NCBI GenBank assembly: GCA_963853835.1
Contig: OY970828.1
Coordinates: 19,330,977-19,394,976, forward strand
Length of the DNA: 64,000 nucleotides
Origin: Calendula officinalis
Lineage: Eukaryota; Streptophyta; Magnoliopsida; Asterales; Asteraceae
Reading direction: 5' to 3'
Made by a program: the position numbers and the translations under genes
Shown: piece after piece, positions 14,870-25,899 of the stretch
How positions within the stretch are numbered: position 1 is the first letter of the stretch
Layout of the letters: every line of letters starts with the position of its first letter
Notes under the pieces: generated by a model
Seen by the model: only the letters and a program-made list of their open reading frames with translations
Databases searched by the model: none
Told to the model about the DNA's origin: nothing

Positions 14870-17100
14870 TTTTGACTCTTGACACTTGAGCCGTGACCCT
14901 TGAGCCTTAAGCCTTGAACCTTGAGCCTTGAGCCTTGAGCCTTGAGACTTAAGTCTTGAGCCGTGATCCTTGAGCCTTGAGTCTTGAGCCTTGAGCCTTG
15001 AGCCTTGAGCCTTGAGCCTTGAGCCTTGAGCCTTGAGCCTTCAGCATTGAGCCTTGAGCCTTGAGCCTTCAGCCTTAAGCCTTGAGCCTTGAGCCTTGAG
15101 CCTTGAGCCTTGAGCCTTGAGCCTTGAGCCTTGAGCCTTTTGCCTTGAGTCCTGACCCTTGAGCCGTGACTTGAGCCTTGATCCTTTATCCTTGAGCCTT
15201 AAGCCTTGAGCCTTGAGCATTGAGCCTTGAGCCTTGAGGCTTGAGCCTGGAGCCTTGAGCCTGGAGCCTTGAGCCTTGAGCCTTGAGCCTCGAGCCTCGA
15301 GCCTTGAGCCTTGAGCCTTGTGCCTTGTACCTTGAGCCTTGAGCCTTGAGCCTTGAGCCTTGAGCCTTGAGCCTTGACCCTTGAGTGTTGGGCCTTGAGT
15401 CCTGACCTTTGAGCCTTGACCCTTGAGCCGTGACTTGAGCCTTGAACCTTCACTTTTGACTCTTGACACTTGAGCCGTGACCCTTGAGCCTTAAGCCTTG
15501 AGCCTTGAGCCTTGAGCCTTGAGCCTTGAGCCTTGAGACTTAAGTCTTGAGCCGTGATCCTTGAGCCTTGAGTCTTGAGCCTTGAGCCTTGAGCCTTGAG
15601 CCTTGAGCCTTGAGCCTTGAGCCTTGAGCCTTCAGCATTGAGCCTTGAGCCTTGAGCCTTCAGCCTTAAGCCTTGAGCCTTGAGCCTTCAGCCTTAAGCC
15701 TTGAGCCTTGAGCCTTGAGCCTTGAGCCTTGAGCCTTGAGCCTTGAGCCTTGAGCCTTGAGCCTTGAGCCTTGAGCCTTTTGCCTTGTGTCCTGACCCTT
15801 GAGCCGTGACTTGAGCCTTGATCCTTTATCCTTGAGCCTTAAGCCTTGAGCCTTGAGCCTTGAGCCTTGAGCCTTTTGCCTTGAGTCCTTACCGTTGAGC
15901 CGTGACTTGAGCCTTGAGCCTTGATCCTTGAGCCTTGAGCTTTGAGCATTGAGCCTATAGCCTTGTGCCTTGAGCCTTGAGCCTTGAGCCTGGAGCCTTA
16001 AGCCTTGAGCCTCGAGCCTTGAGCCTTGAGCCTTGAGCCTTGAGCCTTGAGACTTGAGCCTTGAGCCTTGAGCCTTGAGCCTTTTTCCTGGAGCCTTGAG
16101 CCTTGAGCCTTGAGCCTTGAGCCTTGAGCCTTGAGCCTTCAGCATTGAGCCTTGAGCCTTGAGCCTTGATCATTGAGCCTTGAGCCTTGAGCCTTGAGCC
16201 TTGAGCCTTGAGCCTTGAGCCTTGAGCCTTGAGCCTTGAGCCTTTTGCCTTGAGTCCTGACCCTTGAGCCGTGACTTGAGCCTTGATCCTTTATCCTTGA
16301 GCCTTAAGCCTTGAGCCTTGAGCCTTGAGCCTTGAGCCTTGAGCCTTGAGCCTTGAGCCTTGAGCCTTGATCCTTGAGCCTTGAGCCTTGAGCCTTAAGC
16401 ATTGAGCCTTGAGCCTTGAGCCTTGAGCCTTGAGCCTTAAGCCTTGAGCATTGAGCCTTGAGCCTTGAGCCTTGAGCCTTAAGCCTTGAGCATTGTGCCT
16501 TGAGCATTGAGCCTTGAGCCTTGAGCCTTGAGCCTTGAGCCTTGAGCCTTGAGCCTTGAGCCTTGAGCCTTGACCCTGGAGCCTTGACCCTGGAGCCCAG
16601 AGCCTTGAGCCCTGAGCCTTGAGCCTTGAGTCTTGAGCCTTGAGCCTTGAGTCTTGAGCCTTGAGCCTTGAGCCTTAAGCCTTGGGTCTTGTGCCTTGAG
16701 CCTGGAGCCTTGAGCCTTGAGCCTTGAGCCTGGAGCCTTGAGCCTTGAGCCTCGAGCCTTGAGCCTTGAGCCTTGAGCCATGACCCTTGACCGTTGACCC
16801 TTGAGTGTTGAGCCTTGAGCCTTGACTTTTAAGCCTTGACCCTTGAGCCGTGACTTGAGCCTTGAACCTTCACTTTTGACTCTTGACACTTGAGCCGTGA
16901 CCCTTGAGCCTTAAGCCTTGAACCTTGAGCCTTGAGCCTTGAGCCTTGAGCCTTGAGCCTTGAGCCTTGAGCCTTGAGCCTTGAGCCTTGAGCCTTGAGC
17001 CTTGAGCCTTGAGCCTTGAGCCTTGAGCCTTGAGCCTTTAGCCTTGAGCCTCGAGCCTCAAGCCTCGAGCCTGGAGCCTTGAGATTTGTGCCTTGAGCCT
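14870..17100. repeat. Large direct duplication in B1, first copy
   Basis: Rare landmarks in this stretch recur about 2.3 kb downstream. TTTTGACTCTTGACAC at 15,455 pairs with 17,795 (2,340). GCCTATAG at 15,953 pairs with 18,265 (2,312). CTTTTTCCTGG at 16,081 pairs with 18,386 (2,305). GCCCAGAGCC at 16,595 pairs with 18,872 (2,277). The landmark at 16,875 pairs with 19,158 (2,283). Spacing drifts by a few heptamers. Limits are approximate. Confidence 0.8.
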
Positions 17101-17199
17101 TGAGCATTGAGCCTTGAGCCCTGAGCCTTGAGCCTTGAGCCATGAGCCTTAAGCCTTGAGCCTTGTGCCTTGAGACTTGAGCCTTGAGCCTTGAGCCTT

Positions 17200-19450
17200 G
17201 AGCCTTGAGCCTTGAGCCTTGAGCCTCGAGCCTGGAGCCTTGAGCCTCGAGCCTTGAGCCTTAAGCCTTGATCCTTGAGCCTTGAGCCTTGAGCCTTGAG
17301 ACTTAAGTCTTGAGCCGTGATCCTTGAGCCTTGAGTCTTGAGCCTTGAGCCTTGAGCCTTGAGCCTTGAGCCTTGAGCCTTGAGCCTTCAGCATTGAGCC
17401 TTGAGCCTTGAGCCTTCAGCCTTAAGCCTTGAGCCTTGAGCCTTGAGCCTTGAGCCTTGAGCCTTGAGCCTTGAGCCTTTTGCCTTGAGTCCTGACCCTT
17501 GAGCCGTGACTTGAGCCTTGATCCTTTATCCTTGAGCCTTAAGCCTTGAGCCTTGAGCATTGAGCCTTGAGCCTTGAGGCTTGAGCCTGGAGCCTTGAGC
17601 CTGGAGCCTTGAGCCTTGAGCCTTGAGCCTCGAGCCTCGAGCCTTGAGCCTTGAGCCTTGTGCCTTGTGCCTTGAGCCTTGAGCCTTAAGCCTTGAGCCT
17701 TGAGCCTTGAGCCTTGACCCTTGAGTGTTGGGCCTTGAGTCCTGACCTTTGAGCCTTGACCCTTGAGCCGTGACTTGAGCCTTGAACCTTCACTTTTGAC
17801 TCTTGACACTTGAGCCGTGACCCTTGAGCCTTAAGCCTTGAACCTTGAGCCTTGAGCCTTGAGCCTTGAGACTTAAGTCTTGAGCCGTGATCCTTGAGCC
17901 TTGAGTCTTGAGCCTTGAGCCTTGAGCCTTGAGCCTTGAGCCTTGAGCCTTGAGCCTTCAGCATTGAGCCTTGAGCCTTGAGCCTTCAGCCTTAAGCCTT
18001 GAGCCTTGAGCCTTCAGCCTTAAGCCTTGAGCCTTGAGCCTTGAGCCTTGAGCCTTGAGCCTTTAGCCTTGAGCCTTTTGCCTTGTGTCCTGACCCTTGA
18101 GCCGTGACTTGAGCCTTGATCCTTTATCCTTGAGCCTTAAGCCGTGAGCCTTGAGCCTTGAGCCTTGAGCCTTGAGCCTTTTGCCTTGAGTCCTGACCGT
18201 TGAGCCGTGACTTGAGCCTTGAGCCTTGATCCTTGAGCCTTGAGCCTTGAGCTTTGAGCATTGAGCCTATAGCCTTATGCCTTGAGCCTTGAGCCTTGAG
18301 CCTGGAGCCTTAAGCCTTGAGCCTCGAGCCTTGAGCCTTGAGCCTTGAGCCTTGAGACTTGAGCCTTGAGCCTTGAGCCTTGAGCCTTTTTCCTGGAGCC
18401 TTGAGCCTTGAGCCTTGAGCCTTGAGCCTTGAGCCTTGAGCCTTCAGCATTGAGCCTTGAGCCTTGAGCCTTGATCATTGAGCCTTGAGCCTTGAGCCTT
18501 GAGCCTTGAGCCTTGAGCCTTGAGCCTTTTGCCTTGAGTCCTGACCCTTGAGCCGTGACTTGAGCCTTGATCCTTTATCCTTGAGCCTTAAGCCTTGAGC
18601 CTTGAGCCTTGAGCCTTGAGCCTTGAGCCTTGAGCCTTGAGCCTTGATCCTTGAGCCTTGAGCCTTGAGCCTTAAGCATTGAGCCTTGAGCCTTGAGCCT
18701 TGAGCCTTAAGCCTTGAGCATTGAGCCTTGAGCCTTGAGCCTTGAGCCTTGAGGATTGTGCCTTGAGCATTGAGCCTTGAGCCTTGAGCCTTGAGCCTTG
18801 AGCCTTGAGCCTTGAGCCTTGAGCCTTGAGCCTTGAGCCTTGAGCCTTGACCCTGGAGCCTTGACCCTGGAGCCCAGAGCCTTGAGCCCTGAGCCTTGAG
18901 CCTTGAGTCTTGAGCCTTGAGCCTTGAGTCTTGAGCCTTGAGCCTTGAGCCTTAAGCCTTGGGTCTTGTGCCTTGAGCCTGGAGCCTTGAGCCTTGAGCC
19001 TTGAGCCTGGAGCCTTGAGCCTTGAGCCTTGAGCCTCGAGCCTTGAGCCTTGAGCCTTGAGCCATGACCCTTGACCGTTGACCCTTGAGTGTTGAGCCTT
19101 GAGCCTTGACTTTTAAGCCTTGACCCTTGAGCCGTGACTTGAGCCTTGAACCTTCACTTTTGACTCTTGACACTTGAGCCGTGACCCTTGAGCCTTAAGC
19201 CTTGAACCTTGAGCCTTGAGCCTTGAGCCTTGAGCCTTGAGCCTTGAGCCTTGAGCCTTGAGCCTTGAGCCTTGAGCCTTGAGCCTTGAGCCTTGAGCCT
19301 TGAGCCTTGAGCCTTGAGCCTTGAGCCTTGAGCCTTGAGCCTTGAGCCTTGAGCCTTTAGCCTTGAGCCTCGAGCCTCAAGCCTCGAGCCTGGAGCCTTG
19401 AGATTTGTGCCTTGAGCCTTGAGCATTGAGCCTTGAGCCCTGAGCCTTGA
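17200..19450. repeat. Large direct duplication in B1, second copy
   Basis: This is the downstream partner of the duplication that starts near 14.87 kb, collinear for at least 16,081-16,875 against 18,386-19,158. It differs by gains or losses of short heptamer runs. Limits are approximate. Confidence 0.75.
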
Positions 19451-22400
19451 GCCTTGAGCCATGAGCCTTAAGCCTTGAGCCTTGTGCCTTGAGACTTGAG
19501 CCTTGAGCCTTGAGCCTTGAGCCTTGAGCCTTGAGCCTTGAGCCTTGAGCCTCGAGCCTGGAGCCTTGAGCCTCGAGCCTTGAGCCCCGAGCCTCAAGCC
19601 TTGAGCCTTTAGAAATGAGTCCTGACCCTTGAGCCGTGACTTGAGCCTTGATCCTTGAGCCTTAAGCCTTGAACCTTTAACCTTGAGACTTGAGCCTTGA
19701 GCATTGAGCCTTGAGCGTTGAGCCTTGAGCCTTGAGCCTTGAGCCTTGAGCCTTGAGTCTTGAGCCTTGAGCCTTGACCCTGGAGCCTTGAGCCTCGAGC
19801 CCAGAGCCTTGAGCCTTGAGTCTTGAGCCTTGAGCCTTGAGCCTTGAGCCTTGAGCCTTGAGCCTTGTGCGTTGAGCCTTGAGCATTGAGCCTTGAGCCT
19901 TGAGCCTTGAGCCTGGAGCCTTGAGCCTTGAGCCTCGAGCCTCGAGCCTCGAGCCTTGGGCCTTGAGCCTTGAGCCTTGAGCCTTGAGCCTTGAGCCTTG
20001 AGCCTTTTGCCTTGAGTCCTGACCTTTGAGCCGTGACTTGAGCCTTGATCCATGATCCTTGAGCCTTGAGCCTTGAGCCTCGAGCCCAGAGCCTTGAGCC
20101 TTGAGCCTTGAGACTTGAGCCTTGAGCCTTGAGCCTTGAGCCTTGAGCCTTGAGCCTTGAGCCTTGAGCCTTGAGCCTTGAGCCTTGATCCTTGAGCCTT
20201 GAGCCTTGAGCCTTGAGCCTTAAGCCTTGAGCATTGAGCCTTGAGCCTTGAGCCTTGAGCCTTAAGCCTTGAGCATTGTGCCTTGAGCATTGAGCCTTAA
20301 GGCTTGAGGCTTGAGCCTTGAGCCTTGAGCCTTGAGCCTTGAGCCTTAAGCCTTCGGTCTTGTGCCTTGAGCCTGGAGCCTTGAGCCTTGAGCCTTGAGC
20401 CTGGAGCCTTGAGCCTTGAGCCTCGAGCCTTGAGCCTTGAGCCTTGAGCCATGACCCTTGACCCTTGACCCTTGAGTGTTGAGCCTTGAGCCTTGACTTT
20501 TAAGCCTTGACCCTTGAGCCGTGACTTGAGCCTTCACTTTTGACTCTTGACACTTGAGCCATGACCCTTGAGCCTTAAGCCTTGAGCCTTGAGCCTTGAG
20601 CCTTGAGCCTTGAGCCTTGAGCCTTGAGCCTTGAGCCTTGAGCCTTGAGCCTTGAGCCTGGAGCCTTGAGCCTTTAGCCTTGAGCCTCGAGCCTCGAGCC
20701 TCGAGCCTCGAGCCTTGAGCCTTGAGATTTGTGCCTTGAGCCTTGAGCATTGAGCCTTGAGCCTTGAGCCTTGAGCCATGAGCCTTAAGCCTTGAGCCTT
20801 GTGCCTTGAGACTTGAGCCTTGAGCCTTGAGCCTTAAGCCTTGAGCCATGAGCCTTGAGCCTTGAGCCTTGAGCCTTGAGCCTCGAGCCTCAAGCCTTGA
20901 GCCTTTAGACTTGAGTCCTGACCCTTGAGCCGTGACTTGAGCCTTGATCCTTGAGCCTTAAGCCTTGAACCTTGAACCTTGAGCCTTAAGCCTTGAGGCT
21001 TGAGCCTTTTGCCTTGAGCCTTGAGCCTTGAACCTTGACCCTTGAGCCTTAAGCCTTGAGCCTTGAGCCTTTTGCCTTGAGTCCTGACCCTTGAGCCTTG
21101 AGCCTTGGGCCTTGAGCCTTGAGCCTTGAGCCTTGAGCCTTGAGCCTTGAGCCTTGAGCCTTTAGCCTTGAGCCTTGAGTCTTGAGCCTTAAGCCTTGAC
21201 CCTAGAGCCTTGAGCCTTGAGCCTCGAGCCTCGAGCCTTGAGCCTTGAGCCTTGAGCCTTGAGCCTTGAGCCTTGAGCCTTGAGCCTTGAGCCTTGAGCC
21301 TTGAGCCTGGAGTCTGGAGCCTCGAGCCTCGAGCCTCGAGCCTCGAGCCTTGAGCCTTGTGCCTTGAGACTGGAGCCTTGAGCCTTGAGCCTCGAGCCTC
21401 AAGCCTTGAGCCTTTAGCCTTGACCCTTGATCCTTGTGCCTTGAGCCTTGAGCCTTGACACTTGAGCCATGACCCTTGACCCTTGAGTGTTGAGCCTTGA
21501 GCCTTGACTTTTGAGCCTTGACCCTTGAGCCGTGACTTGAGCCTTGAGCCTTGACTTTTGACTCTTGACACGTGAGCCGTGACCCTTAAGCCTTAAGCCT
21601 TGAGCCTTGAGCCTTGAGCCTTGAGCCTTGAGCCTTGAGCCTTGAGCCTTGAGCCTTGAGCCTTGAGCCTTGAGCCTTGACACTTGACCCTTGAGTGTTG
21701 AGCCTTGAGCCTTGAACCGTAACTTGACCTTTGAGCCTTGAGCCTTTAGCCTTTTTCTTGGAACCTTGAGCCTTGATCCTTGAGCCTTGAGCCTTGAGCC
21801 TTGAGCCTTGAGCCTTGAGCCTTGAGCCTTGAGCCTTGAGCCTTGAGGCTTGAGCCTTGAGCCTTGAGCCTTGATCCTTGAGCCTTGAGCCTCGAGCCTT
21901 GAGCCTTGAGCCTTGAGCCTTGAGCATTGAGCCTTGAGCCTTGAGCCTTGAGCCTTGAGCCTTGAGCCTCGAGCCTTGAGCCTTGACTCTTGAGCCTTGA
22001 GCCTCGAGCCTCAAGCCTTGAGCCTTGACCCTTGACCCTTGTGCCTTGAGCCTTGAGACTTGAGCCATGACCCTTGACCCTTGACCCTTGAGTGTTGAGC
22101 CTTGAGCCTTGACCCTTGACCCTTGAGCCGTGACTTGAGCCTTGAGCCTTGACTTTTGACTCTTGACACTTGAGCCGTGACCCTTGAGCCTTAAGCCTTG
22201 AACCTTTAGCCTTGAGCCTTGAGCCTTGAGCCTTGAGCCTTGAGCCTTGAGCCTTGAGCCTTGAGACTTGAGCCTTGAGCCTTGAGCAGCCTTGAGCCTT
22301 AATCCTTGAGCCTTGAGCCTTGAACCTTGACCCTTGACTTTTGACCCTTGACCGTGACCCTTGAGCCTTCAGCTTTGAACATTAAGCCTTCATCCTTGAG

Positions 22401-22997
22401 CCATGAGCCTTGAGTCTTGGGCCTTGAGCCTTGAGCCTTGAGCCTTGAGCCTTGACCCTTGAGCCTTGACCCTTGAGTGTTGAGCCTTGAGCCTTGAACC
22501 GTGACTTGAGCCTTGAGCCTTGAGCCTTGAGCCTTTTTCATGTAACCTTGATCCTTAAGCCTTGAGCCTTGATCCTTGTGCCTTGAGCTTTGAGCCTTGA
22601 GCCTTGAACCTTGAACCTTGAGCCTTGAGCCTTAAGCCTTGAGCCTTTTGCCTTGAGTCCTGACCCTTGAGCCGTGACTTGAGCCTTGATCCTTGATCCT
22701 TGAGCCTTGAGCCTTGAGCCTTGAACCTTGAGCCTTTTGCATCTTGCCTTGAACCTGGAGCCTTGAGCCTTGAGCGTTGAGCGTTTAGCCTTGAGCCTTG
22801 AGCCTTGAGCCTTGAGCTTTGTGTTGGAATATGCTTCACGCGTATAACATATAGTTATATGGCTAGTTGTATTTGAGCCTAAAGGGTCACACACTTAAAC
22901 ACTAAACACCATCATATTATTAATGTAATTAGTGTAATTGCATTAATATATATTATAGTTTAATATTAAATGTTAATATTGAAACTAATTGTGTGCT

Positions 22998-23003
22998 TAT
23001 AAG
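22998..23003 (+). promoter_or_regulatory. Possible LTR TATA box
   Basis: TATAAG lies about 176 bp into the LTR, a plausible place for the end of U3. A second AT-rich candidate, AATATATATTATAG, lies near 22,943. There is no independent evidence of a transcription start. Confidence 0.3.
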
Positions 23004-23120
23004 AAGAACTAAAGGAAAGGGGCTAGAATGCAAAATAGACAAACTTGGTAAGGATGTCATTTAAAATGGATTAGGGCAACCATAATCCCCTACCCCTTGA
23101 AAGTTTCGGCCGCCCCCTAG

Positions 23121-23138
23121 AAGAACCCTAGGGTTCTT
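23121..23138. repeat. 18-bp perfect palindrome in the LTR
   Basis: AAGAACCCTAGGGTTCTT equals its own reverse complement. Its centre, AACCCTAGGGTT, consists of two plant telomeric half-motifs facing each other. It could form a hairpin in the LTR RNA or be a dimeric binding site; neither is shown. Confidence 0.8.
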
Positions 23139-23141
23139 TTG

Positions 23142-23158
23142 CTTCTTCTTCTTCTTCA
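23142..23158. repeat. Short (CTT)n microsatellite
   Basis: A run of CTT units, five to six copies, within the LTR just after the 18-bp palindrome. It is pyrimidine-only on the + strand. Confidence 0.8.
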
Positions 23159-23427
23159 AGCACATAGGACTAGCATCCTCTCTTGGTGTTCAAGCAAGTG
23201 TTGTGTGGACTAGCTTTGGAGGAATTCCCCATTGAAATTCTTGGTTTCGGTCGTTCATCTTCACCAACCGGTTATTAAGATCAAAGGCTTCAAGGGTATG
23301 AATTGTTCTTCCTAACTCTTTGATTTCTTATGTAGTTTAATTGTGTCATTCAATATTAGATCCGTTTATGGTGATCAACGTTTTCCGCTGCGTTTTGTTA
23401 CTTGTAATAACCGAAAATCACCATTAG

Positions 23428-23442
23428 TGGTATCACGAGTCA
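23428..23442 (+). other. Primer-binding site, initiator tRNA-Met type
   Basis: TGGTATCACGAGTCA closely follows the canonical copia primer-binding site that pairs with the 3' end of initiator tRNA-Met. The first eight bases match exactly, then one inserted C and one C-to-T change appear. Its position just downstream of the LTR end supports the element's 5' limit and strand. Confidence 0.8.
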
Positions 23443-23669
23443 TTATATTGATGATATAATTAACTAGTTTTTGTAAAAGTAGCAAAAAAATACGATTTTT
23501 TGATGCCTTTTAAATAACCGATCGGAAAAAATTCGAACCCTACGGTTCTTTAATTTTTTTGAATATTTTGATAAATAAGGGTTAAAAATATGATTTTTAG
23601 TAACCCTACATGCTACTTGTTACAAAAACACTAATCAAAAATTAATCTTGTTATTGTTTTTTTTGATTA

Positions 23670-23747
23670 TTTGGCTTGGATTTTACATTTAATCTTCGTT
23701 TTTGTTGATATGGCAAAACATGTATTTTTGCCATATCCCAAGCCAAA
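23670..23747 (+). repeat. Two-step inverted repeat (possible hairpin) in the leader
   Basis: Inner arms GATATGGCAAAA (23,707-23,718) and TTTTGCCATATC (23,726-23,737) are perfect over 12 bp with a 7-base loop. Outer arms TTTGGCTTGG (23,670-23,679) and CCAAGCCAAA (23,738-23,747) are perfect over 10 bp. The right arms are directly adjacent while the left arms are separated by 27 bases, giving one long stem with a one-sided bulge. Confidence 0.8.
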
Positions 23748-24264
23748 AACTTGTCAATTGTTGCTTGTTTGTGCAAACCGATGAAACCCTAGACCGTTTG
23801 TGGATGAATGTGTTGTTGTTTGGTTGTTTGGTTGATTTGGGAAAAGCCGTGTTTTTTGGCTTAATTGTTGTATTTTGTTTCAATTTTTTCCTTTATGTTT
23901 GGTGCCATTTTTTGGGGCAATTTCATTGTAAAAGTAATTAGAATAGTTGTATTTTGTTTCTTTGTACTTTGTAATTTGTTGACCAAAGATGAAGAAAAGA
24001 TGAGGACAAAACAACAATTTTCGGCACCTCCTGCGCAGCTGCACGAAAACAAACTTTCCCGGAGATTGGCTAATCCGTTGGACCTGAAACCACCGCCAAA
24101 AGTTCCGTAACTCAGAGACCTACAACTTTCCTGAAGGCCGGGAAGACTAACGAAGATCCTTCAGTGACTTTTCGGGCTTCAAAGTCTGCTGGAATTTTCT
24201 GGCAGATTGCACTTTTACACAATTTTGGGTTCTACTTGCTCAAGAATGTCTTGGAGCAAGTGGG

Positions 24265-24305
24265 AGCCCATTGGGTTCATGTAGGCCCATTTGGGTTCAT
24301 GTTGG
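24265..24305 (+). repeat. 20-bp imperfect tandem pair
   Basis: GAGCCCATTGGGTTCATGTA is followed at once by GGCCCATTTGGGTTCATGTT and then GGCCC. This is a local duplication in the leader of the retroelement with no visible role. Confidence 0.7.
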
Positions 24306-24609
24306 CCCGTCCCCTAGTTTGACCTTTCGGTCCGTCGTGATGACTCACGTGACCGAACTTAGGATTTCATCGGTCGAGGTTTGCACAAAATTTGTTGCAT
24401 GTTTTATTTATGTTTGTGGTTGTTTTCTTTTTCTATTAGATACAAGTAAATAAAACAATTAAAAATGGTTTTTTGACACAAACATTAAAACATCCAAACA
24501 TTTAATCTAAAATCATTTTGAGATTAAACAAAGTTTAAATATGATTTGAAACTTATCACTTAATAACCGCTAAAAGTTTTTACCGTTTATTAAACGACTT
24601 ATGAAGTGG

Positions 24610-24637
24610 TATGAATGAAATACATGATTCATTCATA
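24610..24637 (+). repeat. 10-bp inverted repeat in the leader
   Basis: TATGAATGAA (24,610-24,619) and TTCATTCATA (24,628-24,637) are perfect reverse complements separated by 8 bases. It lies in a very AT-rich stretch, so chance formation is possible. Confidence 0.65.
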
Positions 24638-25174
24638 TCTTAATAAAATTTTATTAATTAAAATTTAACATACCTAAAATTTAAGTCACGCCGTCCAATC
24701 GGTTGTAAATCACTTGCTTCTATTTCTGAATTCACGTGAGACGTGGTTTGAATCTAGATCTGAGGTAATTATTCTCTACGCGTGAGACCTAGAGCTATTT
24801 TGACATGATTTCACATTGGATGACTTAATCGAGTTAACGGTGAGACCTTGACTAGAGGCGACGATGCGACAAACATGCCACTTGACCCTAGATGCTTGTT
24901 CACTAGGTGCCATGAAGTCCCATACCTCTAAGAGTTGCACTTGTAATGCAATTGTTGATCGTCACCTACCTATTGGATCTATCACCTCTAGCTATTCAAC
25001 TGATGCGGTGATAGAAGCTCAATGAGATCTTAGCTTTTAATTAAAATTAATTGGGTAGTTAATTGATTAAAAGAAATTATTATTGAAAATACTATTTTTT
25101 GAACTTTGGTTGTTATACAGATAACAACATCAAAACCTAAGTATCTCCACTCAAAAATCAGTTCTTGAAAACTG

Positions 25175-25899
25175 AAACTGACTAATATCAACTTTATCTA
25201 CTGATATCGAATTCTAAGGATTGTCCTTAGAGATGAGAAAGTTGATACACCTATAAGAGGCCTTACCTGAGGCACCTCCTGTCAGTGATTCTGCTGCTGT
25301 TCGTCAAGCCTTTACTAAAACATTTAACGAACACCAAGAAGTTGCTACTCCTATGCTTGTGAGCATGAACCCCGAGATTCGAAAGTACTTCGAGGAACTC
25401 ACAGCATATGACATGATAAGCGAGTTGAAAATGATATTTCAACAAAAGGCAGAACTTGAACTGTTCAAAACAGTTAAAGCATTCCACGCTTGCAATCAGG
25501 AGGACGGCCAATCAGTTAGCACTTACATCTTGAATATGCAATGCTATCTTGATCAAATGGAACGTCTTGGTTACCCCTTACCACAAGTTCTTGGAATGAG
25601 CTTGATTCTTACCTCACTATCCAAGGACTATGACCAGTTTGAAAAGTGTTTTAAAAGTACATAGCATGGGGAAGACAATCATTGAACATGCTATGGTAAA
25701 ACTGGTTGAGCAAGGGTTACCCAATACTTTTCTAGCAATCAGGGAAGGTAAACCGCAAGCACAAGGCAAGAGTCTAGGTAAGGGTAAGCTAGTTTACTTT
25801 TCCAAACCTACGATTCCCCCACCTGCTAAAAATGAGCACCCTGCAAAGGATATTTCTTGCCATCATTGCGATGAAACTGGCCATTGAAGGAGGAATTGT
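25175..25899 (+). pseudogene. Copia gag, degraded
   Basis: Gag forms the capsid-like particle that packages element RNA. Three reading segments are visible. The first (25,175 on) reads KLTNINFIY, a TGA, then YRILRIVLRDEK, matching the conserved gag N-terminus where a Trp is expected at the stop (25,202-25,204). The second (25,257-25,664) is open for about 135 codons, from LPEAPPVSDS through YDMISELKMIF, LDQMERLGYP and LTSLSKDYDQF, the core of the copia gag family (UBN2 type). A frameshift near 25,655 moves to the third, with HSMGKTI and a basic linker rich in G, K and P. It ends in a zinc knuckle, CHHCDETGH (25,858-25,884), TGA, RRNC, a CX2CX4HX4C pattern with the stop in place of the usual Trp. 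With two stops and two frameshifts it cannot give a full protein. Confidence 0.88.

Larger units (their letters stand above)
13939..22821. repeat. Heptamer array B1, (CCTTGAG)n
   Basis: About 8.9 kb of a 7-bp repeat, CCTTGAG on the + strand (GGCTCAA cycle on the other strand), about 1,270 units. Common variant units are GACCCTT, GAGCATT, GAGACTT, GAGCCTC, GAGCCTG and GAGCCGT. A recurring phase break reads GCCGTGACTTGAG (a 5-bp unit). The landmark TTTTGACTCTTGACAC occurs near 13,937, 14,871, 15,455, 16,875, 17,795, 19,158, 20,538, 21,557 and 22,155. The long minus-strand open frames with the period L-K-A-Q-G-S-R follow from the repeat and are not genes. Only four of seven bases match the plant telomere unit TTTAGGG. 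Confidence 0.97.
22822..23423 (+). repeat. 5' long terminal repeat of the copia element
   Basis: The start is set by TGTTGGAAT directly after the last heptamer-like bases. The end is placed at about 23,423 (TCACCA), four bases before the primer-binding site; an end at 23,420 (ATCA) is equally possible. The interval holds an AT-rich upstream part, a TATAAG at 22,998, a (CTT)n run and an 18-bp palindrome. There is no second LTR in the window for comparison, so the limits come from the terminal TG and the primer-binding site alone. Confidence 0.75.
23443..25150 (+). other. Untranslated leader of the copia element
   Basis: About 1.7 kb of AT-rich, non-tandem DNA between the primer-binding site and the first gag homology. 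I see no gene in it. The short open frames here (for example 23,702-23,941 and 23,865-24,110 on +) show no recognisable domain and overlap in different frames. It holds two inverted repeats and a 20-bp tandem pair, listed separately. A long leader before gag is usual in copia elements and can carry packaging and dimerisation signals, but no specific signal can be assigned. Confidence 0.6.

Noticed and set aside
19154..20290. A 378-codon minus-strand open frame of repeating L-K-A-Q-G-S-R, and many shorter ones across 14.0-22.9 and 26.8-30.0 kb.
   Set aside because: All three minus frames give the same peptide because the DNA is a heptamer repeat with no stop on that strand. There is no domain, codon bias or gene structure.
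13939..22821. Heptamer array as an interstitial telomere.
   Set aside because: The unit CCTTGAG matches the plant telomere repeat at only four of seven positions in the best register, and no true TTTAGGG run is present.
23702..24453. Short open frames on both strands in the retroelement leader.
   Set aside because: They overlap in conflicting frames, are AT-rich and hydrophobic by composition, and show no known domain. This position is untranslated in copia elements.
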